Positions 12,880 to 25,763 of a stretch of DNA of 64,000 bases are shown here, one piece after another (positions within the stretch are counted from its first letter, which is position 1; the number at the start of each line of letters is the position of its first letter). The DNA comes from Topomyia yanbarensis (lineage: Eukaryota; Arthropoda; Insecta; Diptera; Culicidae): NCBI RefSeq assembly GCF_030247195.1, contig NC_080672.1:13454001-13518000 (forward strand). The letters run 5' to 3'. The position numbers were made by a program, and so were the translations under genes. The notes under the pieces are model-generated. The model worked only from the letters and a program-made list of their open reading frames with translations, did no database searches and was not told the DNA's origin.

Positions 12880-13853
12880 GTAGTACGCGATATAGCATCG
12901 GGCTCGGGTCGTCGGGGCGCCAGCGAACCGGACGTCAGGCTTCACCGGAATCGCCGGACCGACCTCGACACTCTACCGGGTAGCACGTGAGTAGGCTAGA
13001 TCCACCGTCGGGGATTAGATCGAATAGACGGCGTCGAATAGCCAGAAGTGGGTCGTGGGGCGCCAGTGAACCGAAAGCTACGCTCTACCCGGAATCGCTG
13101 GATGGACCTCAGCATCTGCTGGCTGGCCGTTGAGTAGGCTAGGTCCACCGCCGGGGACTAGACCGAGTAGACGAGTCGGGGAGCTTAATAACTCACAGAA
13201 ACGTACATCGGTATCGGGAGCGGTCGGCCGCCGGGGAATTCACGATAGGGTAGATTCGGTGCCGTGGACTACCCGACAGAATCGTGACGAAAAGGGGAGC
13301 TAATTGTCTCACGAAACAAAAACCGGTAAGGAAAGAAATTCCGTTGTCGGGGAACTCTCAATCGGAGTAGGATAAGCTGTAAAGCTGGAAGATTTTAGTA
13401 GAGCTAAATGGCTCAAGAAAGCGGGTATCGGTGTCGAGGGAAATTTCTCCGACTATCTGTCGGAGTAGGATGAGTTCACCGTTGAGCACTATCCAAGCGG
13501 ATCGTGATAAGGCCGGGAGCTAAATGACTCACGGAAACATGAGCTGAATGGCTCATGGAATCAGCATCTAAACGGCTCACCACAGGGACGAGAAATAAAC
13601 GGCGACGTAATGGACGGAGACAAGGTCGTGCCACTCCATGAACCAAGCGAGATAGAGCAGCAGAAAGAGGTGCGACGAAAGCGCAACGAACCCTCCACGA
13701 AGTAATACGATGACGTAGATCCGTGTGGAAGAAGGGCGTAAAAAGTAAGTAATGTTTTTAGTGGTTAGGCACGAACGTGAGTCGTGAGTCCCACACAGTG
13801 CCAATACACTACAGGCCAGGCTTTTGAAGCTTTTTTAACCTTACCATAAAAAA
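12880..13853 (+). other. 3' UTR of the R1-like element with internal repeats
   Basis: GC-rich non-coding tail. Two degenerate units of about 145 bases (roughly 12910-13055 and 13056-13200) share gggcgccag[c/t]gaaccg and gagtaggctag[a/g]tccacc. The second part has six copies of a small inverted motif, gagct-N6-ctca, at about 13181, 13297, 13401, 13517, 13541 and 13568. The first unit is also present in the minus-strand copy at 60440-60700, so it is a property of the family. Confidence 0.7.
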
Positions 13854-13869
13854 ATACATAGATACATCC
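13854..13869 (+). repeat. Target-site duplication, 3' copy
   Basis: Exact second copy of atacatagatacatcc, followed by more ATAGATACA simple repeat up to the next transposon at 13891. Confidence 0.75.
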
Positions 13870-13890
13870 ATAGATACACAGATACATGCA

Positions 13891-14841
13891 TAGGGTAAGG
13901 TGGGATAAATCCGACCTAGTAAATGGTTTTGGCTGAAAATGCTCATTTTACATCGGATCAAGTCGTTTTATATACCAAATTAAAGGGTAAACTCCTGGGC
14001 AACTTTCTATATACATTGTTTTATTCGTATCTTGGGAATATTTTGAGATACAAGCTTTTAACAAAAATGTTCATTTTTGCTGTTTTCAAAAATGGTGGGG
14101 TAAACCCGACCCCCTATGTTCTTGGTTGATTTAGCGCAGATATTACCCAAATTTTATGGTTTTTCAATGATAAATCAATGAATGTTGTGTTATTGAATTG
14201 TAACATGAAGAAAATGGAGTTCAATGTCAATCTTGGAATTCTAAAATCACGAGCAGTAGCACGTAATGATATTCTCATTTGCATGGGAGCAATTGCTTGA
14301 CGAATACTATAATCATCACATTTTTGTGTCTTTCGTTTGTAATTATGAACCATATTGCAAAAAAATAATAAATAATAACAATAAAAATATATTTCAATTT
14401 GATAAATAAACATTTTCTTAGCAAAAAAGCGATCGGATTTACCCTACTGTTTTGAGGTCGGATTTGCCCCACCGCGTCATTTTTCATTACGATGCAATTA
14501 AAAAAAGTTATAAAAAAGGTTGAACCAAATTCATCTACACACTTTGTAGGACTTTATTCAAAGAATTTAAATCCACTTACATTTTTTATGTAATCACTTT
14601 AACAATCAGAAATATCATGTAGGCAATAATGCACAAAAGTCAAATAAAAAGTTGTAAAAACACACTTTTTGTCGTTTGAGCATCTCAATGTAGATTAATA
14701 AAATGCTGTCATGCCACCATTATGATTATTTTCGATGCTCTACACGACACCATTGATATTAGTTCGCGTAGTGCTTCTGATTTTCGGTAACAGAGGGGGG
14801 TCGGGTTTACCCAACGGTTGGATTTGCCCCACCTTACCCTA
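13891..14841. mobile_element. TA-flanked ~0.95-kb non-autonomous DNA transposon
   Basis: Left end TA-gggtaaggtggg, then ataaatccgacc; right end ggatttgccccac-cttaccc-TA. The terminal inverted repeats match for about 25 bases with few differences, and internal near-copies of the end (ggtggggtaaacccgacc near 14092; cggatttgccccacc near 14460) repeat the theme. There is no transposase. The element carries a TA dinucleotide on each side, as expected for the mariner/Tc1-like target choice, and landed in the simple repeat next to the R1-like insertion. Confidence 0.75.
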
Positions 14842-14965
14842 CATATATGGATATATAGGCGTGATATAATCGAAACATTACTGTAAGTGCCCATTTCAAA
14901 TATCAACCAGCAATGTGGTATTAGAAGTGACCATGACCATAGGTTTTCATCTTAAAAAAAAAACT

Positions 14966-15046
14966 CAACGACCTCGGTTAGGATTGAACCCAGACCTACT
15001 GGGGTGAGAACCTGCCACGCTTACTACTGAACTATCGGCGTCGTTG
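14966..15046 (-). pseudogene. tRNA-like sequence (tRNA pseudogene or tRNA-derived SINE head)
   Basis: On the minus strand the ends caacgac and gtcgttg pair perfectly as a 7-bp acceptor-like stem. An A-box-like tagttcagtag lies at 15024-15034 and a B-box ggttcaatcc at 14981-14990, and a run of T follows downstream (pol III terminator-like). The 81-base length fits a tRNA, but I cannot draw a clean anticodon stem, so a functional tRNA is unlikely. A tRNA-derived SINE head or tRNA pseudogene is more probable. Confidence 0.55.
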
Positions 15047-15747
15047 AAATCCGACCGATAGACAAAGTTTCAGCTGTTGTTATCAAGCTCCGCGTAGGCA
15101 AATCGGACTGCGTGCGCAAACCGAATCGTCGAACCTAGTTAAGGTCCAATTGATAATTCGAAAAAATATTATTCTATATCTTCTACATGCGAAATTTTTC
15201 GAAAAATATTCGCTCAAAAATAGCAAACAAATCAGACTATTATTCAAGGAGATAAAATCATTAAAATAAACCGATTTCAATCTGCAAGCAATCGTATACA
15301 AAATTGCGTTTTTCTAGAAACCATGTCTTTGGTACCATTAATATCTCAAGAACCGTTCAAGCTGTTCCCTTCCCTTTAATTTCGTTTATAAGTGTTATTA
15401 AATTATCTAGTATTCGGCTCATCCTTTTAGCGAAATTTCACTAATTAATATTGTTATGCATACGGGAATACGCTGTTTCTATTTACTCATATTAGACCAG
15501 CAGTAGACTAGGTGGAACAGTTATTGAAAGCAAGGTATTACAGTTATTGGAGCGTAATCTTAAGCATACATACAGCTGCACCACGTTCGTAATAGTAACG
15601 TTGAGAAGTTTAGCGCTGACAGAAAACTTCATTGCAATGAATTACATGTAACACTAAGTCGAACATGACAACGTTGCAATCCAGATTCCTGATTACATCG
15701 ATGTAGAAATCAAAGTACTTAATTCTAGCATTGCGCACCAAACCAGA

Positions 15748-16077
15748 TTACAATAAAAATTCATGTTGGAATATGGTGAAGTGGCACCCGTTGCGAGCGA
15801 TACTTGGAGAAACCTTTTCACTGGCGTTCACAACGGCGTTTGTGTAATTGGGATGTGACTGACCAAACCTATCTGCAACGTTTTTCGGCTGGTTGACTTG
15901 TCTATAATAACTTGTAGTAACAAACTTAGTGGCGAATTCTCCGTTAGGCATCTTTATTGGTACAAATATCTGCCCATGGTCACAGGCCTTCGAAACCAAT
16001 CGATTTCGTGTTAATATTACGTAGACAACAACATCGTTTGATTTAAATAGAATTTTACATACAATTTTCCTCGTCAA
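15748..16077 (-). CDS. Hypothetical 109-codon open frame
   Basis: A single uninterrupted frame with mixed amino-acid composition (for example CDHGQIFVPIKMPNGEFATK and KVSPSIARNGCHFTIFQ) that does not look like simple repeat. I do not recognise the protein. No signal peptide, membrane segment or catalytic motif is obvious, and no splice-site arrangement was convincing. It could be an exon of an unrecognised gene, a decayed transposon piece, or chance. Confidence 0.22.
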   Translation of the reverse strand: MTRKIVCKILFKSNDVVVYVILTRNRLVSKACDHGQIFVPIKMPNGEFATKFVTTSYYRQVNQPKNVADRFGQSHPNYTNAVVNASEKVSPSIARNGCHFTIFQHEFLL

Positions 16078-19000
16078 GATTCAAATATGTATTTATCTAG
16101 AATTCCAATTTTTCATAATCCGCGGAGCATGCCATCTACAGTCAGGATTCCGTAGTCTAAAAATATTATCAATTTAAAAGATTGAACGAAAAGTTCAAAA
16201 AAATGTGTAATTCTCCTTGGGCATATTTCTTAAATTTTCTAAGTGATTTCTGTTTTTGTTGTTCTTCCGTGTTGGCAGTTTTCTAGGGAATTTGACGACG
16301 TACTCGAAAAATTGTCAGAGCATTCCATTTTAACTTGTTCGTATTTGGTCATACCAACAAACCCAATGTTGTTAACTTTTCACACATACCGTAGATAAAA
16401 GAAATTCCTATAATGACAATAGCTCTTTAGGTTAATCCTCAATACAATTAAAATTCTTATAATTCAATCGAAAGTGATTGAAATGCATTGAAACGATTGA
16501 AGACAATGGATCGTAATGAAACAATTACCCTGCACAGCTTCGTTTCACCTTTTCCAGCTACTTCTTCAATTTAGAACTCCATCACAAACCTGAAAAAAAG
16601 AAAAAATCGCATTAATAATACTGCTCACCCGGCAAGCTTCCCTAACCGAGAATCTTCAAATAATGTCACAAACCCAAAACGGCTTGCTTCGATCCTATAC
16701 CGACCGTCACAAAAATGCAATTATCAACCTGTCACAGAGTGAGCAATCGGAAAAAATTGAACGTTTTTGGCACTTCTTATATACGAGCTCATGTAGAAAA
16801 TATGATATTACTGCTCCTTCCAACGAAATTGTACAAGTCAAAGTGGCTTTACTCGTTCGACAATGAATGATAAAGATTGATAACACTTTCCGATAGCATC
16901 GAAAAACGGGAATCAAAATGGTGGGCAAACGAGTGCCGGTGGGCGGGCGGTCAGGCGGAATCAGCTATACTGTAGATAATAAATGATGATGGCACCTGGC
17001 TGGAATTTTAGATGAATACATGACCAGTTTTACCCTCAAATAGCCTTCCTCCGAACAAAGAGGGGAGATTGAAATCGTAATTTCGAAGGTGTGCCATATA
17101 TCAGGTGAAACAGGATACACGATTGCGGCGGAACCGGTGCCGGTCACGTCCCCATTTTGATGGGATCGATTTTTCAACTACTTCGGGGGGAAGTGGGATT
17201 ACCTAACCTATTACCGAGAGATGTTTTTTTTTCGCGAGTGCAGGAAAGATAGATGATCATTACGAACCACCTTATTACTCCGAACTTTGACCCGGTAATT
17301 TGCTTCCATCATGTAATCCATCCGGGGCCAGTTTTTGCGGTAATATTGCGGCCAAGTTAATGGGCAATTGGGCAACTTACATTTTCGTCGCAGTCAACCA
17401 ATCGCATCCGCGGCGAAGAGCTAACCAAAAGGCAGCCGAAAAACAAACTTCTGCACTGAATAATGTAAGAATACCGCCGTTTGATTTTTTACGGCCAGTT
17501 TGGAAAACTTTTTTCGTTCGAAAACTGTTTTATTTATTCATAAGTGATCTATATTTCATGCGGATGTTACTCTACCCCCCGTTTACGCTTATTCGTTTCG
17601 CCGTAAAGAGGTTTACCACAACCGACTATAACTGTGCGATCTGGATGTATTATTTCGCCCGGATCGCTTAGCTAAAGCTGCTTGGTGGGGGGGGAAGCAT
17701 TGCGAAGAAGTTCCATACGGGGGCAATTCATATTCGATGTTGGCTGATCTTTGGGCGAGAGCGGTGCAAAGTTGGCCATGCCAAACCAGGAAAGTTTCAT
17801 CGCCTACTGTGGTTAGGTAATTGATTTTTATTCGGCTGGGTTTGGGAAGCAGGTGTTTTGACAAACAGAATTCCAAACCAAAAACGATTACAATGACAGC
17901 TAAAGGGTTAAGGTTTCCTAACCCACGCAGCACAATAATTGTCCCGATAGTGGCGCTCGTTCAAACCCCCAGAACAGCAATAGCACAACGGCTCGTGCGT
18001 TTCTTATCTCCACAATGCAGAGCATATTAACTTGTCATAAATGGTGACAAAAAAACACAATCTATTTGTTAAAGTCAACAGCACACATATTTAGTGCCGA
18101 GAGTTTCTCTGATAAGCCAATGCGGGAGTTACTGCATGCCGAAATACTTTCCAGCAGTTTGACGTAAGTCAAACAGAAGGCTAAATGGGGGGAAATGCCT
18201 ACTTTGTTACATGTAAAATTTTATGATCTGACAAACAATATGCGGCTAAGTTGTTTACTTCAACTGTAATATTAAATTTTATTTCTCGTATACAGTTCCC
18301 ACTTTTCGGCAGAGACACTCGTCAAGTTTCCCCTTCAATATCAAATTGCTTTGATTTACGAAAAATCTACGCCTACTTTGGGCAGCTTTTTTCATCGAAT
18401 TTAGCTTTGCTAGCTGATCTAGATTTTTTTCAATTTTACACAAACCAGAAAAATAGTTTGCTTTAATAGTATAGGTACTAATTTTGATGATCTATTAAAG
18501 CCACCGAAAGGAAATGTAGCAATCATGAACGGATCTCAAACTTACAAGGCTTTCCCATTTGCAAAGCACGCATTTCTGGGAAAGACTCATTTTTAATTAA
18601 TCCCACCGTTCAGCTGCAGAGAAGTGATTCGTAATCCTCTTTGCAAACTTGACGGCAGATAAGACTGAAAATGCAGTACAGAAAGCAAAAAACACTTCTC
18701 CTACATAACACACCCCAATCCACACGCTAGCCACCCCTCGAGGCTCGAGGAAGCAACATTTCATATACTTACAGCGTTTTTTTTTCTCGCGTTTCAACTT
18801 TTTCCTCTTCCTTATCATAATCGTGCTCAACTGGTGATGCATTTAATCTTCGCCTACTGAGCAGAAGAAGAAAAAAAACTGACTGCGTTTTCCGTGCCTT
18901 TGGCACACTTTGTTTTCTTTTTTTTCTACAAAGCAGGCTCTCCTCAAGATGCTGTGAAACCATGATCGGAAGTCAGCACCTCGTACTGGATGGGAAAATT

Positions 19001-20212
19001 CACAGCACATGGGACGCCGCCCACTTGCCCGCCGGGCTAATGTTTGGCTCGAAAATCGCACCTCGCTTGACAAAGTTAGCTCATCTGGAACGGTGGTATG
19101 GAGTGCTGCGTCTATACCGTCTGTGGCTGCTCTTTTCTTCTGTATTGTATTCCACCTAGCTTTCTTGTTTCAAAAGAAAACCTTGACTTGGCTAAAAGCT
19201 TTGCTCTCGTGTGTAACGCGGGGGTTTTTGAGCGCAGAGATGGGTGGTGAGGAAAAGTTTTTCCTTCGCACTTTTCAGCCACTTGAGTTTTCTTGCAAGT
19301 CTATGCAGTCAAAGGCAACGTTTTATTTTTTCCCTTTTCAACGTGAACGCAATCACAGTTTCATAGCAGGATTATTTAACGATTGTTTGTTTTAGTTTCC
19401 ATACCGTCCGTCCGTGTTGCGCGCGTACGTCAATCACTCGAATGGTTCATGTAAGGTAAACAATTTCTAAGCCAGATAGTTTCCAATTAGGCAAATTTGT
19501 GTTCCTTCATCGTGAATGATAATAAACAGCAGTAGCAACAGCATACACATATCAATACATAGACCCTTGGCCCACCTCTCTAATGTCGGCTAAATATGCT
19601 AGAAATAGCATTGAATATCGGAAAAGCAGGCTTTGCCGCGTCGTCGTCAATGGCGTCATTAAGTGCTCACCATCAATGTGTACGCGAGAGTGTATTTAGC
19701 CAACAGAGTGCCTACTTTGGTTTCTTATGAATAAACTAGACGCTGTGCTGGGCTGGGTGTTTGTTTTTCTTCCGGAATAGCGAAAATAAATGGTCAAATA
19801 AGTTTTCGTATCTGCCGTCTGAAGATGTTTTGCCGAAAACCCAAACGGAGGGAAAACTCTAAACCTAGAAAGTTGACTGCAACTTGACAAAGTTGGTTTT
19901 GAAATCCGGCGAAGAAAGTTATTCGATTTCTGTTATTGGATGTTCATTAAGCTAAGGGTGTAAGTTACGTCAAAGATCTGGACAGCGGGGAGTTTACAGA
20001 CTTTGCTATGTCGGATAGTGCATTTCCCTTGTTTATGGTAGAAGTTTTACCATTTAATTAAGGTTACCAAGGGATTAGAGAAATATAGCAGATCAATAGC
20101 TTAGAATTGTTTGACAGCTCCATACTTACTTCGTGTGGAGTATGAACAGCAGAACAGTAGTTAATATATGTAATTCGATAATTATTACGATACGATTAAA
20201 GTCAACTTTCTG
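16078..20212. other. Long stretch without recognised gene
   Basis: Mixed-composition non-coding sequence. Short frames at 17300-17671, 18597-18842 and 19009-19395 lack motifs and contain homopolymer-driven residues. There are no RNA genes or transposon ends that I can support. It has fewer obvious repeats than the rest of the window and could be intronic or regulatory host DNA. Confidence 0.4.
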
Positions 20213-20770
20213 TAGGCTGTGTACAATTTGGCGAAATTTTTAACTTTTGGTTAAAATCTGACACTTCGAAAGTTATTTGCAAAATAACCCTGCTCTGGAG
20301 CATGGTTAAAATTGACAGAGCAATTGTTAGAATTGACAGCTCAATAATTAAAATTTTGCATATGGTGCAGAATAAAAAGGTGGAAACATTTTCTGTACCT
20401 AACTGAGGTTGTTTTTATATTTATATTTTTTTTATATTTTTCAATGCAAAATAAAGGGATAAAGATGGAAACGATAACGTGTTGTGTCAAGATTTATTTG
20501 GATTGTTTCATGATATGGATGCTTACATTTCGAGGCTACGACGGTCATACTTAATGTATAAAGAAAAAACTAATTTTAAAATATCGATAAATGTTCACAC
20601 CTTCACCAGCTTATGATGATCGCAGCTGTAAATTCTAAATAACTATGCAAATGTCAACTTTTGAAATGGTTCGCTCCCTCGGTTAAATTTTAACATTTGA
20701 GGCAAAATAATTTTCGAACTGTCAAATTTTAACTAAAATGTAAAAAAATCACCAAAAGGTTCACAACCTA
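20213..20770. mobile_element. TA-flanked ~0.56-kb MITE
   Basis: Left end TA-ggctgtgtacaatttggcg; reverse complement of the right end TA-ggttgtgaaccttttggtg. The match continues inward as ttaaaat[c/t]tgaca[c/g]ttcga on both sides. The length and the lack of coding capacity fit a miniature inverted-repeat element with TA duplication. Confidence 0.65.
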
Positions 20771-21169
20771 AATGCTGGTCACTTGGATGTCTGGTGAATT
20801 TTAAATACATAGATATTCACATCCAAAACTTCTTTCCTTATAAATGTTGTTCTACTGTACATCAAACTTCATGAAATTATAATTCGCGTTCGAGTTAGAA
20901 ACAAAGGATGCAGTTTGATAAAATTTGGCCAGTCTGGTACATGTTCCGACTGATGCTCCTTTACAACTTATTGCATTTAGAACCATCATTCGGTATATCA
21001 AGTTTTCGTAGGATAACTGCGACCTCTTCCTTCGAGAGTTGTCCTACTGGAGCTATTGCAGACGAGACAGGCAATGTCGCCCACTAAAACACTGCTTAAG
21101 ACCAATTGCGGTGGGCCGTGATTCTGAATGTGAAATTCATTGTACGGTTCAGATATGTGCGAGTGTAGA

Positions 21170-22440
21170 GACTTTGCGATCACGTGGATCATCGCGAAGG
21201 GCTCGAGCATTTGTACGTTAACGTGTTCGATCGCGTGTGCGTTAGTATGTCGCGTGTGCTAACGTGTAGGTAACCTCACATGTATAAATTCTATTTTATA
21301 ACCGTGGGCCTTTCGTGTATGTGTTTTTAGATGATTGTGCGCGGATCGTGAATCTGATACTTAATTTTCGGTGTACGGTTCAGGTGCTAGAAAAATGGGA
21401 GTTCTTCCATATCACTAGAGTTCTCGGTCATGTTGCCATGTGTTGCCTAGTTTAAGACCTAGTTTTTAACTTCGTAAGTACTAAAACAAACGTTCACTTT
21501 ATTACCGGGGTGTTATCAAGTTAACGCAATCCCGGGAGTAAGTGTACGTATATGATTGCGAAAGGCTTAAGCTTTCGTACGTTAACGTATTTGTCGCGTG
21601 TGCTCGCGTGTATGTGACTTCGTGTGTATAAATTCGATTTTGAAACCGTATGCCATTCACATATTCGCATGTGTTCTTGGATGGCCACGCGGACCGTCAT
21701 TCTGATATTTAGTTTTCGGTGTTCGGATCAAATTTTGACAGTCACCCTACATCACTAGAGTTCCCGGTCATGTTTCCATGGAACGTGTTGTCCAGTGGAT
21801 ACGAGAGCTTTCTTTTTTAACGGTCCAATTGAAGGCATGGGCCTAGACTGGTGGTACCGAGGATAGAGACTTCCGGAAGTGACCGATTCATGACCGTGTT
21901 CATGCTGGCGAGATCGCGGATGTAGGTCGTGTAGGTGATCGCGAAGGGCTCAAGCATTTATATGTTAACGTGTGTCTCGTGTATGTGACTTAGCATGTAT
22001 AAGTACGATTCTATAACCGCATATTCGCGTGCTTTTAGATGATTGCGCGGACCGTGAATCTGATACTTAATTTTCAGTGTACGGATTCAGATGCTAGAAG
22101 AGAGTGAGTGCTCCCGTTTAACTAGAGTTCCCGGTCATATCGCCATGGAACGTGTTGTCCAGTGGGTATGAGCGACATTTTCTGTTTGGTCTAACTGTAG
22201 GCATCTGGCTAGGCTGCTAAGATCGAGGGTAGAGACTTCCGGACGGGACTGATTCATGATCGCGCGAGCGGTGGGTTAATGCTCGAAACCGCGTTTGTAA
22301 TTACCGGGGTATTTTAATGTTGGCAAAATCGCGGACGCAAGGATGTGTGGATGATTGCAATTGCATGTTCGCGTTTGTGATATCGCGAAGGTCACGAGCG
22401 TTTGTACGTTTATAAGGGGAGAGATTGTGAGTGTATATGA
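21170..22440. repeat. Degenerate tandem repeat, unit ~0.38-0.4 kb, about three units
   Basis: Successive units start near 21170, 21555 and 21935, with a partial unit near 22300-22440. Shared words in order: atcgcgaagggctc(g/a)agcattt, cgttaacgtgt, gtgtataa, cgcggaccgtgaatctgata, ttttcggtgtacggttcag, cactagagttcccggtcatg, and gaacgtgttgtccagtgg. The units have diverged with small indels. It is rich in CG words compared with its neighbours. I do not know the family; a retrotransposon 3' tail or an old satellite is possible. Confidence 0.7.
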
Positions 22441-23814
22441 AGGAATATGCAATTTATTGTGTTAGTGAGTGTTAGTATGAATCTGATTTAAGATATAGTA
22501 ATAAAAGAAAAATAAGTCAAGCAAAGATAGATAGAGGTAGAATACAAATATAGATCATTTTTATTTTGCTCGAATAATGCTAGGGCAGAGTAAATCTAAA
22601 AACTGGAAGAATATAGAGATTTTCTACACTATTCAGTAAATGAAAATATATTAGCTACAGAAAAAATAGATATTACACGCATCTAAGCTACTTTTAGGTG
22701 TTTGGTGATGTGGTTCGCGTGGATTGGATTTCTTAAAAAACTACGTGTTTCAGTTTATTATGTTGGGCTGGTTGAGCATTAACTAGTGGCTGAACAGTAT
22801 CTCAGTTTCCTTATTTTTCAGCAGGTCAGTGCTTTCGGCAAAGTTGCTTATGAGATCAAAACTTTTGAGATGGTGTATCGAATATTATGGGATTCTTCCA
22901 CCAGGAGGCGCTAGTGAACTTGAACATGTTATTTTGTCGACCTACTGAGTCTCAAATTTCTAACTCTTTGGTAGGCCGTTGTTTTCTTATTTCTTCGAAC
23001 CTAAACCGAAAACGATGAATGTTTTTGGGATGGAGAGAATAAATCAAAGATATTCCAAAAGTAAGCTCTCTAAATTGTCTTCCTTGCATTTTCTTAGCCA
23101 AACAAAATCAATTTTTTTGACACTAATACAAAGGTACATGAACTTATATTTATTCATGATTTTGTAACATGTACTCAGCGAAATTTAGATTTGAAAGTCG
23201 TAAAACTCCTGTGAACCATAGGAAAGACTGAGGAGACATGATCCCCTTTCCTATTTTTCAATCCGACTCCGTGAAACGATAAAAAAGTTAAGTATTTTTT
23301 GTAGTTTTATGTAGTTTCTAGCGATAACTGATAATCATAAAAAAATACATGGATATATTACACTTGACAAGAACTATGAGAAATTCTAGAAAACAACAAA
23401 CAAGTGGAAATTGCGTAGATTAGTGGAGACTTGATCCCTAATTTTAGGATACTTGATTCCTCTTCGAAAACATGTTTAAAATAGCATGTAGGGTAATAAT
23501 CCTATATTTTCACTGCGTTTATTATCACCCTACCCAAGCCTTTGGTTAGAGCAGCGCCTGCTCTTTTTACCCAATGGAATGGCTGAAATGGCAGTTCGAT
23601 AATTGGGGCGCTCGATTTGAGTTTTCGCTGCGCTCCAATGTTTTTTTTTCGCCAAAATCGTGCGATCTATTAATTACGCCTAAACCGTTAGGTTTGGATC
23701 AATGATGTCTTCGGAGAAATTTGTGACCATTACAAGCTCTTTCATTTTGTTTTGTTATTTTGATGATTAACCTCCTTAAAAATGAGATATATATGCCAAC
23801 TTTTTGCAAGTGCA
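22441..23814. other. AT-rich stretch without recognised gene
   Basis: No coding or RNA gene seen. From about 23690 the dispersed repeat word gatgtcttcggagaaat appears, leading into the inverted repeat that starts near 23815. Confidence 0.45.
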
Positions 23815-25380
23815 TACAAGGTGTTTGGTTCATGGTTAAGAATCTCTCGAGGGATGATTGTATGTCATATTTGGAGAAAAAAATTGTTCTACACATACCA
23901 TCAAATCTCAATCGTTACTAAGTTATTGAACTTTTGGTGTTAAAAACTTAGTTGTCTTAAAATACCTCTAACTCAAAAATTATGCTTTGTATTTGAAATC
24001 TTTTAGATCCATTGAATAGGTGAGAAAATTTTCCTTTGAATGATGTCCTCACATGCTTAGGCTAATGAGGTTAAGTAACCTTTTCACAGTTATTTATTTA
24101 AAATTTAACAATTTTGATCGATTTTTCGATCATTTCACGAAAATCTTAATAGTTAACATCACCAATTTAATAATTCAAATTGTTAGGCTTGAAGAGCTGC
24201 ATAATTTGTTCTTTGACATAGTGTATTATATCTTTTCTTGTTTTCATGTGTTTGGGTTATTGAACTTGGATATTTTTATCTCATTTTCGCTAATACTAGC
24301 TCTTATTGAAAAAGTATGGCACTTATTGTACCTTTTCTTATTTTTATTCGAAAGCCAGGAAAATTTTGCAGAGAAAAATGTATTAATATCTTTCAGTTAA
24401 GTGAATTTAGTATTCATTTATAAGTTTATTAGTTTAAAGTTAGTAATATTATTAGCATTTTCGTTATTTTCTAAAAATAGTAAATAATAAACATCTCAGC
24501 AAGTTCTACAACTTTTTCTTTGACTCCATTCAAATATCTCTTTTAGTTTCGAAGCAAAATCATTTTTATCACCTCGTTTCATATGCAAAAACAACGATTT
24601 CGAACCCACTACATTTGTGTTAAGGTCATGCTGTGTTAACTATTAAATTACAGCGAAATGAAAAGCGATAGGGATAAAATGTCAAATAACAAGTTATAGA
24701 GAATGTTAAGCGGCAGCAAATGAACAATAGTAACGATACATTAATTACAGTTATTTTACTAGTAAAAAGTCATTTAGTACCCTTAACTAAAAGATATTTG
24801 TACATATGTCAAAAGGAAATTTTCTTAGCTTTCCAATGAAGCCTTGGAAATAACAATACAAAGCATATTTTTTAGATTAGTGTCTTTTAAGCACTTGCAA
24901 GTAGATTACAAGAAAAGTTCAGTAACGAAATTGCAAAGAAACGAGACGAGATAGGAATATGGTGTTGAAGAACAAATTATGAATCGTTCTAAAACCCAAC
25001 TTTTGGATAATAGGTATTGCTATAATCATAATTCATTATTTTGAGAAAATTAACAAAAACCTCTTCAAAAACACCAACGTTTAACTACTTTACAACTAAA
25101 ATATAATTAAAATTAATTAACTGAAAGATATGAGAACACCATTCAATAAAAAATTTTCTCACCGTTCCAATGGAACTAGAAGTTTTAAAATACAAGTTTT
25201 ACTTTTTGAGTTAGATGTATTTTAGGATAAATAGGTTATTTACACAAAAAGTTCAATAACTCTGTATCGGTTGAGATTTGATGGTACGTGCAGAACGATT
25301 TTTTTTCTCCAAATATGACAGTGAATTACCCCTCCAGAGATTCTTAATCGTGAACTAAACACCCTGTATATTAAAATTGT
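23815..25380. repeat. Inverted repeat with ~245-bp arms and ~1.06-kb interior
   Basis: Left arm about 23815-24060 (acaaggtgtttggttca, then catatttggagaaaaaa, then gtgagaaaatttt). Right arm about 25122-25380 holds the same words in reverse (ttttctccaaatatgac, acaccctgtat). Both arms include ctctaactcaaaaa and agttattgaactttt. Arms are about 80% alike. The interior contains only short AT-rich frames. It is a candidate foldback or MITE-like element. Confidence 0.65.
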
Positions 25381-25763
25381 CTTTGACAAAGTTGTAGAGC
25401 AAGATTTTGCCAATAACTTTGCTGAAGGCACAAAACCTTCATTCGAAATATCTTCAACATAAATTCTGGTTGTTTGTGGATGAACCTTTTAAAGCAAATT
25501 CATTACTATAACTTTAAAATATCATTCTGACAGGTTCGATATATTCTATATAAAAGTTTAAATTATCAAAATGGACAACTTTCTATATTACGACAACGGC
25601 TTATCTAGTATATTTTCTAAATTATTTTGTAATTTTTGAAATATTAAGTATTTCAAACGCTGTTTGGTTGTAAGCGTGGAAACGACTGAGTTTACATCAA
25701 TAATGTTTTCGGACTACTTACCAAGAGTTGCTAGGTTTGTCATTTGCTGCTATGATTTTCGGG

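Larger units (their letters stand above)
10015..13853 (+). mobile_element. 5'-truncated R1-clade non-LTR retrotransposon
   Basis: The element starts inside the last codons of ORF1, carries a decayed ORF2 (AP endonuclease, reverse transcriptase, C-terminal CCHC), a repetitive GC-rich 3' UTR and a short A-rich 3' end (accataaaaaa). It is bounded by a 16-bp direct duplication. Insertion into ATACAT-type simple repeat is reminiscent of the R1-clade Waldo group, known to choose ACAY repeats, but I have not shown that it belongs to that family. Stops, frameshifts and an internal deletion make it inactive. A second copy of a related element lies on the minus strand at 60440-62005. Confidence 0.85.

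Noticed and set aside
17300..19395. Frames of 106-128 codons
   Set aside because: No motifs; driven by homopolymers and T-rich codons; no splice evidence.
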